Shown: piece by piece, positions 45,230-57,100 of the stretch | How the letters are laid out: every line of letters begins with the position of its first letter | Position numbering within the stretch: the stretch's first letter is position 1 | NCBI GenBank assembly: GCA_031841125.1 | Contig: CM063106.1 | Coordinates: forward strand, 6,014,001-6,078,000 | DNA from: Acanthococcus lagerstroemiae | Taxonomy: Eukaryota; Arthropoda; Insecta; Hemiptera; Eriococcidae | Reading direction: 5' to 3' | Length of the DNA: 64,000 nt | Notes under the pieces: generated by a model | What the model was told of the DNA's origin: nothing | Database searches by the model: none | What the model saw: only the letters and a program-made list of their open reading frames with translations | Made by a program: the position numbers and the translations under genes

Positions 45230-46725
45230 TTTTTTAAGGATTCACCTCTCTCCCATTTGAACTTAGTATGATGACACCTTATTAAAATAATGTATTGATA
45301 AATTCCGAATCAACATTTGTTGATGGTATATGCTTGAAAGAGCTTATTATTTATACTTCTCGCTTTTCCTTGTTCGTTACTGAATGAGAAATATAGAGCG
45401 GAAATATGAATAAATACCACGGTCATCTCAAATAGGCAATTCCAAATTTTCAACATCTGGACAAGAAACCGTTTCTTTAGAATTTATGAAGCATGAAATA
45501 ATTTTTTGGCGCTAAAACGGCCACTTTTGGTACTAAAAAGAGTTTTCGATACTATTTTCGGCGATAAAGTGCATTTCAGCATTTTCCAACAAAATAAAAC
45601 TTCACTAGTAGTTGAAAAATTAGTGTATTGAAAAATATTTCAATTAGAATAAGAATTTATTTTATTTTATTAGTTAAAAAAATTGACATCAGAGCTTTTG
45701 CCGTCTAGTTATATCTCACAAAAGGCTGGCTATGTTGATTTTTATTTAGGGCGAATGCACCACATATCCTAGATCCTGTTGTGACCACTTTTGAAATGCA
45801 TACCCTGTAACCAACATGAAAATGGAATACCCTGGTGGTGGAAAACTAAAGACATGCAACATTATTCTAGTTTTAGGCTTCCTCTTTTCTGACAATATTC
45901 TTATAGTTTGTTCATTCACCAAATTCTCGCATTTTGACCTTGAAGCATATTTAGCACATCTGCTTTACCTTCGAAAAGTATAACCTGGCTCGAGTAACAG
46001 AAGCAAAGTAATATAAATATAATCAAGTGTTGCGATTTATAGTTTCACGGTTCTGTCATAAAAACGATACATCCGTAGCCCCACCGTCAAGTTACTCCGC
46101 ATTTTCCTTGCAAAGGGAGTTGATCAGTCATCATATTTTCCAATATTAATCGAGAAATACTCATTTCTATGAACTAATGAAGTATACTAAATCCACACGC
46201 GACTAGCATAAAATTTCGATTCATTTGTATCAGCCCTTTACGATTTCTGTAACCTAAAATCTCCAAATACAGTTTTAGGAAAATCTGGAAATTGATAAAT
46301 TACTATTTTTAACGAAGTATTTTGTTCAAATAAAGATATTTAATCGAAATTTATGAAAATTTTCCGTAAAATTGGGAAGTTGTAAATTATATTTGTAGAT
46401 TGTATATTTCAGCAATCATAAAACGCCGATAACGCTAGGACAACAGCAATTTCTCATTTATTGTATACGCATTGAAAGTCAAATTTTACGTTGCATAAAT
46501 TTAGGTATTTTCATTGTTTCGTAAAAACGAATATTTCTCGAGTAAAATCTAAAAATATGACCAGTTCCCATAACACCGAATGTAAAAGTAGAGTAACTTG
46601 AATGTGGCGCCGTCTGGCTGCATAAATTTGGTCAAAAATTTGTCATGAATTTACATTGGTTAGATAGCGGAGCGCTTGTACGCATGTCTCTTTAAACAGA
46701 GGGGTAAAGATGAAGTCTGAAAGTA
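45230..46725. other. non-coding stretch, nothing recognised
   Basis: No supported feature. Confidence 0.45.
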
Positions 46726-46733
46726 TATATTAT

Positions 46734-47717
46734 GTTACCGGCAGTCTGTAAATTCCGTCAGTTTATAAACAGCCTAGGTAGTTTATAAACCGCGGGCAGA
46801 TTGTAAATAGAGCTCTTGGTTTTACAAATTCCCTAGACCATTTACGAACTGCCTACTATCTTCAGGCTATGTGTGAACAAAACAAAATTATTCGGAAGTT
46901 CGGTTTGTAAAATCAAGTACATTATTATGATGCCCAGAAGAATGCATCGTGTCATTACTATACATAAAAAAATGAAAATACACAATCTTGGTCTACTTAT
47001 TACAGTAAATATTCCCCGCGTGACATTTAGAATTACACAAATTTTTTTTTCAAACAAAGACATAGGTTTGTTGTACATTTTTGGGTGCAATTACATCGTA
47101 TGAAACCCTGGCCATGGCCACCCACTTCTTCTGATTGCTTTGTAGCTGCGGATCTCAGAGAAATGGTACAGGCCGCAATAGAATGTCCTTTTATTCTCTT
47201 TGCTTGTCTTGGCACTTTCTCTCTCCTTCATTATCGCATCGCTCTTCCTTTTCAACATTGCTGTGGTACTCCCACATTCTTCTTCAGTGATGGTCATAGT
47301 GCCGTCCTCTTGAGTTCTCACGTCCTCTTTTTCACTGACAAAAGCGTCTTCCTCGTTTACAATGAGTTCCTCTTCGCTTGTACAGCATTGTTCCTAAGGA
47401 ATCACGATTTCGTCTCTGGTATTGGAAGGCATTTCAGCAGCCTGTCTCATTTCCTCCATCGTGTTCTCCAAATCCTCTTCTCCCTGTAGTCGTGACCAGA
47501 TTTCTCAAGACAAGCATGTGTTTTCGAGGCTTACTTTTCATATTGAATGTCACACAGGCAATATTTTGTTTTCTTCACACATAGCCTGAAAATAGTAGGC
47601 AGTTCGTATACGGCTTCGGGAGTTGGTTAAATCAAGAGCTCTATTTACAATCTGTCCGCTGTTTGTAAACTACCTAGGCTGTTTATAAACTGACAGAATT
47701 TACAAAATGCTGGTAAC
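46734..47717 (-). mobile_element. DNA transposon relic with 145-bp inverted repeats, 984 bp
   Basis: GTTACC at 46734 and GGTAAC at 47712-47717 mark the ends. Inverted repeats run about 46734-46880 and 47570-47717, and within alternating TA in the flanks even further (from 46723 and to 47728). Each arm is itself built of about six units near 20 bp with the core TTTATAAAC or TTGTAAA (for example GTTTATAAACAGCCTAGGTA). These resemble transposase-binding subterminal repeats. Between the arms, the minus strand holds the remains of a protein-coding end with a cysteine-rich motif (see 47033-47321). Confidence 0.85.
47033..47321 (-). pseudogene. C-terminal remnant with CXC-type cysteine motif, integrase-transposon-like
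   Basis: On the minus strand a lysine/glutamate-rich stretch (LKRKSDAIMKERESAK near 47250) is followed, after a frameshift near 47.14 kb, by GQGFIRCNC-TQKC-TTNLCLC then KKKFVCNSKCHAG. This gives cysteines spaced C-x-C-x3-C-x4-C-x-C-x6-C-x3-C-H. From general knowledge this motif closes proteins of the KRBA2-like / Ginger-like integrase transposon group; the assignment is tentative. The integrase core, with its catalytic acidic residues, is absent, so the element was probably mobilised in trans or is an internal deletion product. Confidence 0.6.
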
Positions 47718-47729
47718 ATATATATACAT

Positions 47730-50700
47730 ACGAATAGTTGCACAAGTCTTTGATGATTTCGCTCGGTGAGGAATCATTTGATACCTTCCTAGACTCAACG
47801 AGAAATCAAGGAGTCCTGTATGCGTTGAAATTTGACTCCGAGCAACGTTCCATGGTCCACTTATTTCGTCGAACTCACCAGCGCCCTTTCGTCTGTACAC
47901 TAGAACCTCAAAAGCGTAAATTTCTCGCCTTCTCTTCGCAACGTCAGTGTAATGATTTATCTTTATTTAAACTGGCACAATAATTTCTAGATCATTAATT
48001 CTAAACATAAGCCGTCGCTGGCAAAACGGGAACGCGCCCCGTTAATGTACTCGAGGTGCTCCGATTCATTTAATACTTTAAGATTAAAGTTGAAACACGT
48101 GTTCCCGTAAATATACGAGGAAGTTTTCTTCACCGAAAGGGTGTGCTTTAAATTTAACTTTGAAAGGTAAACAGCATCGTTTGAAAATTGTACCTAAAAC
48201 CGTTTAATTTTCGTCTTTTTCCCGTGCATTCGCCTCTCGTAATTTATTCCGGGAAAACATTTTTTATATCAAGTATTTGAACTTTTGAGAAACTCTCCCC
48301 CCCCCCCTAAAAAAACCCGGCTGATTGTAGAAAAACACGGCAAATTGGCATTCGTAATTATCGATGACTGTTGATAAACCGATATCGCGATGAGCTTTGT
48401 ATATTGCCCCCTTGTGTCGATGTTGTGTCAAGTGGTTAACAAAACCCTCTAGAGCGACGAGGTATTATTGTGCATTGAAAATCGAAACCAAAAATAACAA
48501 CCAGCCTAATTTGATGGTTTTCGTGAAGCTGTTGCGAATGGTCCGAGATAGGTACTTTTGAATATCTATCGTCTGTGAAACGTGGCACGTTCATTGCCGT
48601 ATCAATAGCAGCATTGCGTGTTGTCGGCTGCTTTTTGTGTACGAAGAGAGTCGTAATGACATCACCTCATCGTTCGGAAAAGAAGCATTACTGATTGTAA
48701 TCTGCACGAGAAAGTCGAGTTCAAGTGCTTATCCTTGACGAACGTAATAAGAATGGCAGACGCCGTAAATTTCGACCATAGGCCGTGGTCGAGCTAGAAT
48801 TAAAACGTAATAAATCGTTGGCTGGAATGCTGTGGACAAAGTTTCGCCGGTTGGGCATAGCGGCGGTGAAACGTCTTTTCACTGGTATTGTAATTTTCCA
48901 AATTTGTTACGGTCGGCGTTATTTTTGCCGTCTCGAAGTGCTAGAAAATTGCTTATTCCGCCACACTTCTCGTCCACTGTTTTTAGTTTTAACAAAATGG
49001 TTAACCCGGTTCGAAGAATTTCATTGTCTTCGTGGGCCGTCCACAGTCTGCGTCGTATTAGCAGAAGCTGGAACCTTGGATCTAGATCACCATCAGACGA
49101 AACAAGCGACTTTTTCATTTACTTTTCATATACTTATTCAGAATGCAAGAAACTCGAAACAACCTGAAAGTGGATTCTCCTTCTCCAACTCTCACCTTCT
49201 TCGTCGAGTAACAGTAATTAAAACTTTATTTATCGACTCCGGGAGGAACGGATCCAGTTGTGATACTCGGTTATAAATCATTTTACTGTCTTAGGAAAAC
49301 GGTGTACAGGTTTTATGCTCAATTTTAGCTGCTTTAGTGTCGGAGAACAGTTTGAAGCAATTACAGAGAAAATTTAAAGCTCGTCTCCGAGGAGTAGAAA
49401 CAGACTGTCAAGTCGGGAGGACTTCACTTTTTTTTTCCACGTTTCTTCTTGCTGTCGCTTTATTTACTCGTACTCGCTGCTTCGTCAACTTCTTCTTTTG
49501 TTCGTGTAACTACTGCGAATTAAGAAGGACACGGCTCGCGACTCGGGACCGTAAAAGTCGTTACTTTCAAGTTCAGCGAACGAGGCGTTTTTGCAAACGA
49601 GTCTTCTTGATCCCGGACAAGAGACAGGTAATCTATTATGGCAGCACATCTAAACCTACGCTGATCTTATTACGTCCACGTTGGCTTCAGTTTTATTTTA
49701 TTATTTTGCCGACATTCCTGTAGTTGGGTATCTTGCAGCGAATATGATACCCAATTTACCGTATGATTCGTAGATTCGGAAAAAAAAAATTCGAAGTATG
49801 AAGTGGTGACTTGTCGCGTATCAACGTGATGGTAAGTCGTGAAGAGAATTAATGACGATGTGCCGGCTTGTTTAGAAGAGCACTTTTGAAGGTCTTTTTG
49901 ATCAAATAACAACTTTATTCGTCTGAACCTTTTTACTTCTGTGGTAACCGACGGCGAAGCTCCTTTAGGATACAGGAGGATTGGTCGGTTTTGGGAGGAG
50001 GAACCACTGTTAGGCCACGACTAGCTCAAAGGACCTATAGGGTGAAGGATCAGCCCTAGAGGTTTGACGATCTGGTGTGAAGTACGTACGAGGTAACCCA
50101 GTGTTGGACTGAGTATCCGAAATCGTAATGTCTCGTGGTATAGGCACTACTCTGACCTAATGGCCTACCGGGGACACAAACACACAAAGATAAAATAGCT
50201 TACGAATAACACAGAAACGAAAAGACTATTTATTTACGATAGTCGGTGATGTTCCTCGTCGGTGGAGGTAAACTCAAAACGGTGACTTCTTCCAGGTATC
50301 GGACGGCTCAGGAACTTTCGTGTGTTGGCGAACGTGGAGCGAGAGATGTGCTCAACACGTTGTCAGGAGTTCGCTAGTCGGTCGCGAATACGGAAAGCTC
50401 AACGATTTCGGCAAATCGCGCGCGTGTTGAGGAGTTACGACACTCTCCTCAAAAGCGAATCAAACCACGATTTTCCCTCACACTTACGAAGATGCGAACT
50501 CTATGGTTTTTTTGTTTTTACAAAAAAACGTAAAATCCAAGCTCTCATGAATCCGTTCGGATCTTCCCCCTATGCTGTCCAGGAACCAAGTCCTTGCTGC
50601 AGCATTTCCTCGAATCGTCAACGATGAGTTTTCCCCCTCCCTTGATAGGTCCAGGAAGTCACAGAAAAGTGGAAAAATCGATAAATATCGAAGAAGAGCG

Positions 50701-51880
50701 GTAGGAATAGTATTATCAGGAACAAACATGTAGGCACAGGAATTAACGTGTTATGAGAAGTGAGAGAGAGATACTCGTTGGTATATCTATCGCATATTAC
50801 GATATCAATGCCTTGACCATTCGGGAAGAGTGCAGCTCGGTCACCACACTTCTGAACTTTTAGACGAAGCAGATCAAATTGAAGAGCCTAGTTTCGAAAT
50901 CAGTTCGCTCAACGAAAATAATGTTTCAGGCGAACCAGAAAACTTTACTTACGTGGAGAAATTTTGATGGAGGAAAATAGGTCTCTGGGCACTAGATCGA
51001 TGAAACCTACCAGTGGTAGATCTAGGAAACACTTCCAGGCGAGGAGATTCAAAACGTGCAGGAATTTTTTTATCGCCCTCTTTCTTAAAAATATAGGCAT
51101 TTACTTCCCTTCACACTAGTAACTATGAATAAATCGGATGTAAGTATTTAGAGTTTTGAGTAGTATGTATCCATAGTGCTATTTCGTTATTGAAGTTGGA
51201 AATGAAAATACTTTTCAAAGTGTGCTGTTGAATTTCTTCAATCAGTTGGGGAAACTGCACTAAAATTTTTGGAGACTTTTCAATATTCTTCTTATTAACA
51301 TCTAATTTTTTCCTCGGTAAATGAAAGAAAGTTGTTCTCAATACTCACGGTTGAGCGAATTACGCTAAAAAATGAACTGATTTGAAATGACTCAAATTAT
51401 GGATCATAAATCAGTTCAAAAAAGATGATTCGATTTCCCTAATTACTTTTCTGATAATTTTCATTCCACGGAAAATTCTCGAATATTCAAAACATTTTTT
51501 TAAAATTATTATTATTATCGAGCCACGAAGCCACACTCTCGGTCTGTTTTGAAATATTGATAGTTGAAACATTATTTTGTGATTCAAATACTTTTGATTT
51601 TCTGAAGTTGTCGTGAATTGAACTTGTAAAGACTATCCGAAGATGATCCAAAAGTCTATTACCCAGAAAATGAGAAGTTGATTCGGATGGCCGATCACGA
51701 ATTGCTGAGAAAATAGAGATTGGATCACAAGTTGAGTTTCAAATCTTTTAATCCACGTAACTGAATGATTCTGCCTGACCCTGTTAACACTAGCTAAGTT
51801 TCTGCAATTGTCATTGTTCAGATAAGCGTCATTTAGACTCTCCCGAATGCCGTAGAACCATTCTCAAGCTTTTCCAAAAG
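47730..51880. other. long stretch with no gene recognised; relatively CpG-rich part at 48.6-50.7 kb
   Basis: Longest open frames are 48785-49276 (+, 163 codons) and 49337-49723 (+, 128 codons). Neither has a domain, signal peptide or low-complexity structure I can name, and both are near the length chance allows at this G+C. Composition between about 48.6 and 50.7 kb is richer in G+C and CpG than its surroundings, which could mark a promoter, an untranslated exon or an old LTR. No terminal repeats were found to support the last. A C10 run lies at 48298-48307. Confidence 0.4.
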
Positions 51881-51884
51881 TAAT

Positions 51885-52235
51885 TAAACTTTCCTCAAAT
51901 TGGTCAATACTTATGTACGATTCATTATGACTTTTCCAGATTAATTTCATTCTTGCTCTTTAAGTATCAACTCAATAGCTTTTTAAGTCTTGTGTAAAAC
52001 TTCAAAGTTTCTTATCATTCACTGTCGATGTTTTTTAAGACTTTTCCAATCTTGCTTAAGATTCTAGAAAGCTATTTTTTTTTATTTACCGACTGTTTGT
52101 GACTTGTTCAAAACTTTCTATGACTTCTCAAGACTTGTTTAATGGCTTACAAAAAGCACTTCGTACTTGTTCAAGACAAGTGAATGCTTTGTAAGATTTT
52201 TCCGTATTTTCCAAGACTCTCTGAAGACAGCGAGG
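51885..52235 (+). repeat. 10-11 bp periodic AAGACT array
   Basis: AAGACTTTTCC, AATCTTGCTT, AAGATTCTAG, then AAAACTTTCT, ATGACTTCTC, AAGACTTGTTT, AATGGCTTAC and others follow one another at 10-11 bp. The array stops about 70 bp before the inverted-repeat element at 52303. Confidence 0.7.
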
Positions 52236-52302
52236 ACAGATCAATGCGGAAAAAAGTGGGAATTTTCAAAGAAAGAGATCTAGTTTCTTTTCCCTGAAAA
52301 CA

Positions 52303-52757
52303 TTTTCCGTCCCCCTAGGGGATTTTAAACGTACCTTTAGTTTCTGAATTTTAAAGGGAAGGTTTCAAATGAAATATTAAATTAGGGTTGTCTCCGGGTG
52401 ACTGATTACAAATATCGCGTTCGATTTTCGACCAAGCCTCGATATAGGCCCTGAAAATATTTCAATTTTACAATTGAAATTGGCAAAACCGACTTGACTG
52501 AAGAATTATTTGACTTTGTGGGCCCAAGACGGATCAAAAATCTGTACCATATCCGTAATCAGTGAACGAAAGTATCCCTATTTGATATACTGTTCGATTT
52601 TTATAGACCCAAGTCGGAGCTGGATTAAAAATTTGATACCATATTCGTAAACCGGCGACTCGAAATACGTCTATATACTTTCGTACTTTGTTTGATACAG
52701 TCCTGTATAAGATTCAATAATTGAAGGTACGTTAGAGCTCCCCTAGGGAAAGGAATT
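52303..52757. mobile_element. inverted-repeat element, about 455 bp, with internal tandem repeat
   Basis: The left end has CCCCCTAGGGGATTTTAAAC and GTACCTT (52310-52337). The right end has the complement (GAAGGTACGTTAGAGC and TCCCCTAGGG, 52723-52748). Inside, a unit of about 90-100 bp beginning CCCAAGACGGA or CCCAAGTCGGA occurs twice (about 52522-52605 and 52608-52705). No coding frame. Confidence 0.6.
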
Positions 52758-52764
52758 TTTCCAC

Positions 52765-53880
52765 ATATAGAAGCTGTGAATTCAAGATCTTTGTTTCAAT
52801 TCAGATTCAGTAAGAAAAAATGAAGGAGAGATTTCATGACACATTTTTTCAACGATTCAATGGGAAGTATCATTAAAAACCTAAACTTCTATAGCTAAAA
52901 GGAAAATATCACTAAAATAAAATAAATCCTAAAAAACATGGTTGAAGAGTATCAAGTATGCAGTAGTGGTAAAACTATGTCTCCATAATTGCGTCATATT
53001 ACTCAACTTGAGTGGTAGTACTGATAATTATTTGAGTCGTATTTTCGTCCATTAGTTATTGTACTGCTATGCAATTTTCTTTCTTTTCAAGGCTGGATAC
53101 GAGCTAAATATTTTTTAGTCTAACAATCTCCATACATATAAATGCTGATACCCCACTAAAAACCGTCACAGGAGTACGCTGAAAATATCATGGTAGTAAC
53201 ATTGTTCAATATACTTTTTCAAAATCGAATTTTATCAAACTCGCGAAGCTAATGACTTATGAGTTCAACGTGGAAATTGCGGTTTTGAGGGAAAATTGAA
53301 TCAAATATTATCTGTTTCTTCTGAAAAAGACAACGGAAACAAAAATCGTAGGTCATTGGTGCAGTTTGTTCCGACTTGATAGCGGGAGGGAAGGGGGGGG
53401 GGCTCCTGAAAGTAGTGGAGATTGTCAATCGTGAAACGATAAGACTCATGTAGAACCTTTAACTTCGCTAGGGGCACTGATCTCGATTCTTAGATTAGTC
53501 ATACTCCGGAGTCAGCCTCACAGCAAGTAAATTTTCCAACCATAATACAATATTCGATCCAGCCACCAAGCTAATTATTTAATTATTTACTTCTGCTGGT
53601 TTCTGGTTAGAATTTGATTAATTAAAAAGTTGGCTCGGTGCTTTCGCCAGCTCCAACGTTGATGTAACATTGATCAAGGTCTCATAAGAAAAATTGATAG
53701 GCGATAGCTTAGATCATGATTTTGACAGTTTTAGTGTGCGAAGCTAAGAACTCAAGGTTCCAGAAACAAGGAAAATGACAAAATTTTAGAATAGATAGAA
53801 TGAAGAAATCGCTGAAGTGCGAGCATTTAACCCGTTTTCCCGCCCATAATGGTAAACATTGCTGCAACATGAGGAGTTAT
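52765..53880. other. non-coding stretch, nothing recognised
   Basis: A G10 run occurs at 53393-53402. No other supported feature. Confidence 0.45.
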
Positions 53881-53885
53881 CTGTC

Positions 53886-54104
53886 AAAAGGGCCCCTGTC
53901 AGCAATAATGATTTTAATAAAAACCGCTTTCAAAGTTTTCAAGCTGAAATTACTGCTTTCAGACTGATTTAACTGAAAAATGTGTTATTATAAAAAGTGT
54001 TCACTGTGATTCCATTAATAAAAATGACTGATTAATTGTTTAGTTCATTCAGAAATAAACGCGGACGAATTAAGAAAGAAGGAGAATGACAGGGGCCCTT
54101 TTTA
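53886..54104. mobile_element. short inverted-repeat MITE-like element, about 219 bp
   Basis: AAAAGGGCCCCTGTCA at 53886-53901 is complemented exactly by TGACAGGGGCCCTTTT at 54087-54102. The interior is AT-rich and non-coding. No clear target duplication. Confidence 0.65.
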
Positions 54105-54109
54105 GAGCG

Positions 54110-57100
54110 ATGGAAAAATTAGCGTGGTGGGACCTGTCGTGGTTTATCAGTATCTGATTTCCCATGATAATATTGGTTAATTTTATGCATTTACTCTTCT
54201 ATACTTTGCTTGTTTCCATACATTAATGCAACTGACGTGATGCGAAATTCACCTTCCGTAACTTTGAAGGCTTTTCTTCATCACGCCATTTCGATCGATG
54301 TCACCTAGCCATACATCGACCTATTTTCATATTCTCGATCCATTTAAAGAATTATTTGAAATCAGACAATGTCGCAATCGCACAGAAAAAGTCGCCGGTA
54401 GCTCAGACCTTGGACAGTATCAGACGTATCGGCTGACCTCATTCCTCAAAGCGAGAACTCGCACACACGCGCCTTATTCCTCGGCGACAACTTCAAAATT
54501 CCTAGAATCCGTGACCGCACGAGCTACAAGCGTAAAACAAAGCATAGACACCAATCGCACCTCCTGCCATCGGTCAAAGCGTAAATTAAATCGAAAAATT
54601 TCCGATGAACAATCAGCAAGTTCTCAAGTATGTCATCAAGTTCGTGCGGTAGGCTCGCTCCTACTTCGGTCACCTGAAACCGTCCACAGAGCTTCATCTT
54701 TATAAACTCAAAACGAGGGCCGAACCGTCGGTCTTGTTCTCATCAAAGTCAGGTGGAAATCATATCCACACATTTACACGTCCAGATCTGGGACTTCCGA
54801 ACACTTAACGTAACTTATCTACTTGTCGTGTCGTACGCTCTTTGAAAGCCTATTGCTATTCTGTAGTACCAATAACCTAGAACGTAAAAAGTAAAGTGTG
54901 AACTGTATCACTCGCTGAAATAAAACTTGTACATTCAACCTCGACTCGGCCAACTTATTTATCAAGCCGAGGACCGTTGTTTTGGGGCTTGCTAACCGAC
55001 AGCCCCCGGGGCCCACGCTGTGGAGCCTCCCGATCCACGTCGATCCGATACGACGTCCAACAGAAGCCCGAGCGGCTCAGCGACCTCACGACAACAACTT
55101 ATGGAACAATAATAAAATTCCTAACTCGCTGTATGAGTTATTGTCAATTCTCGTGATTGAAGCTAATGTAATTGCGAAGATGTTTCTCCCTGCTCATAAC
55201 GCTACCAAAATGTGTAATTTCTGAGGTGTATTATCGTGGATAGAGTTACTCACATTTCATTCTATGATAGAATGTAATGTATGCTTGGTTTCACTGACTA
55301 TATGACGAGTTTGTACGCATTTCAGCATAGAATCAATGTTAATACAATGCGTTTGTAATCATTTATTGGCGCTAATTTCGCTGAATATCATATGTTGGTA
55401 CATAGAGCGGGGGTTTCCTAATAATGTAGGACACGTAGAATTCGAAAATCAGCATATCCGCAAAAAGGGCTTGACAGATAACTCCTCATAATAGGTACAT
55501 TCTTCTCTACAAAAGCGCAGTTCTCCTTTTCGTCAGAAATGTTGTTGGTAGTCATCTCAAAGATTTGGTCTGTAAGCAAATTCATCCGCGGTAGCAACTG
55601 CCTCGTCGTTTTCGCGTTTCCCACGTTACTGGCAGACGATTTTCCGAAATATATTAGGCATTAGAAATGTGGGCACCTTCTTATCACACGCCGATAACGT
55701 AGTCGTGTTAACCCTGAGAAAAGCTTTTTTAATGTGTCAGCTACTTTTGAAGCGCGAGGTTGCTGATTGAAATAACTCGACTCCGCAGTCTCAAATTAGC
55801 ATTCTTATAAGGGGTTCTGAGTAACACTGTACAGTTGTCACGAACTTGACTGCCCTTGTTGGCGGACATGAAAAGTTATTATTTACTACGAGTAGAGTTA
55901 TTAATTGTCAATGAGACAAGACTGTCAAAATATGAAACAGTCGCATAAAACTTGTACATCTCCAGGGTAATACAAAACACAATGGTGTTTGACAACTTTA
56001 CGTCTGCTGCATTTTATATGATTTGTCCATCACGACACTGAAATGTGAACACGTGAACGATGAGGAGAAAACGTGCAACACTTCCAGTAGCACCCTCGTC
56101 GAAAGATCCGGTCAAATTGTATTTAATATTCACGAAACGAAGTCCGCCTCGTCAGGTATTTGTTAGCAACGATTTTCCATCACTCGGACTGGATTTCGGC
56201 CCGGGTTTCGCTTTGCTTCGGGTCCGCCAAATTGATTTAATTCCGGACAAAGACTCACTCGGTTTAACCGGCGGCATTCACTTTGCTATGAAAAGAGTTC
56301 GCTGCTGGCAAGGGGTTGATAAGTGACATTTATACGGCAAACGTGAGCAAAATGAACGATGAATTTCCGATTTGTACTATTTTCGAAGAATCGCGCGCTC
56401 GGCAAACGACAACTTTGCAACGCATTGTACGGCGAAACGTAGAAAACGATTTTTCGCTGCCGGCAAATTATGATTTCACGTTTCGAATAATGTAAATGAA
56501 GAAAGAAGATATTTCTTCATCGAGACGGATCCGTGTTCGGATATCCACTCTCGTATGTAGAAGATATCGTAACCCGTTCAGCTTGTCGATAAAATATGAA
56601 AGTTATTCTTGTATAGAGAAACACCAAAGTTATTCGTACGTAGCGAAAATTCTATTTTCGATGTATGGCGAAACCCGCTCGTATACCAGCACACTGCATT
56701 CCCGAATCTCGATCTCGTAAATCGAACATCAGTGTTTACCAAGTCAGAACACGTTCACGAAACCTGTACAATGTAAGTGAAATTTACTGGGCCTGAGTTT
56801 CACCCAGAAAAGTCTTCTCCCGAGTGTTTCAGTCTGTGGGCGAGTTTCCAGCACGTTTTATTTACTTATCAGTTGGAATTACACTTCGGAAAAAATAAAA
56901 TATCTTACGAACGTAGATACAAAAGCTTTTTGAAAACGCATTTTGGTGCTGCTGATTGATGCACGATTTTATAAGAATCGTGCAGGTTATCATAAAAACA
57001 TACGATTTGATAAGTGTTCAATTTCTGCCTGGTGTGAAGATCAATGGAAATAAGCAGCTACTGAAGTAATCACGGATAATCCTGAAATTTATGAAAAAGT

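Noticed and set aside
47085..47489. 134-codon plus-strand frame
   Set aside because: Antisense to the cysteine-motif remnant of the transposon; no independent support.
48785..49276. 163-codon frame, longest on the plus strand
   Set aside because: Length is borderline for chance at this G+C, and I recognise no domain; left as unassigned.
49800..50650. Possible LTR or promoter region (AATAAA on the minus strand at about 49915, richer in CpG)
   Set aside because: No terminal repeats, primer-binding site or coding remains could be found.
54298..54705. 135-codon frame rich in Ser, Thr and Arg
   Set aside because: No recognisable domain; composition follows local base content.
54824..55093. Possible solo LTR (TGTCGTG ... 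CACGACA with AATAAA inside)
   Set aside because: No matching short duplication in the flanks and no second copy in the window.
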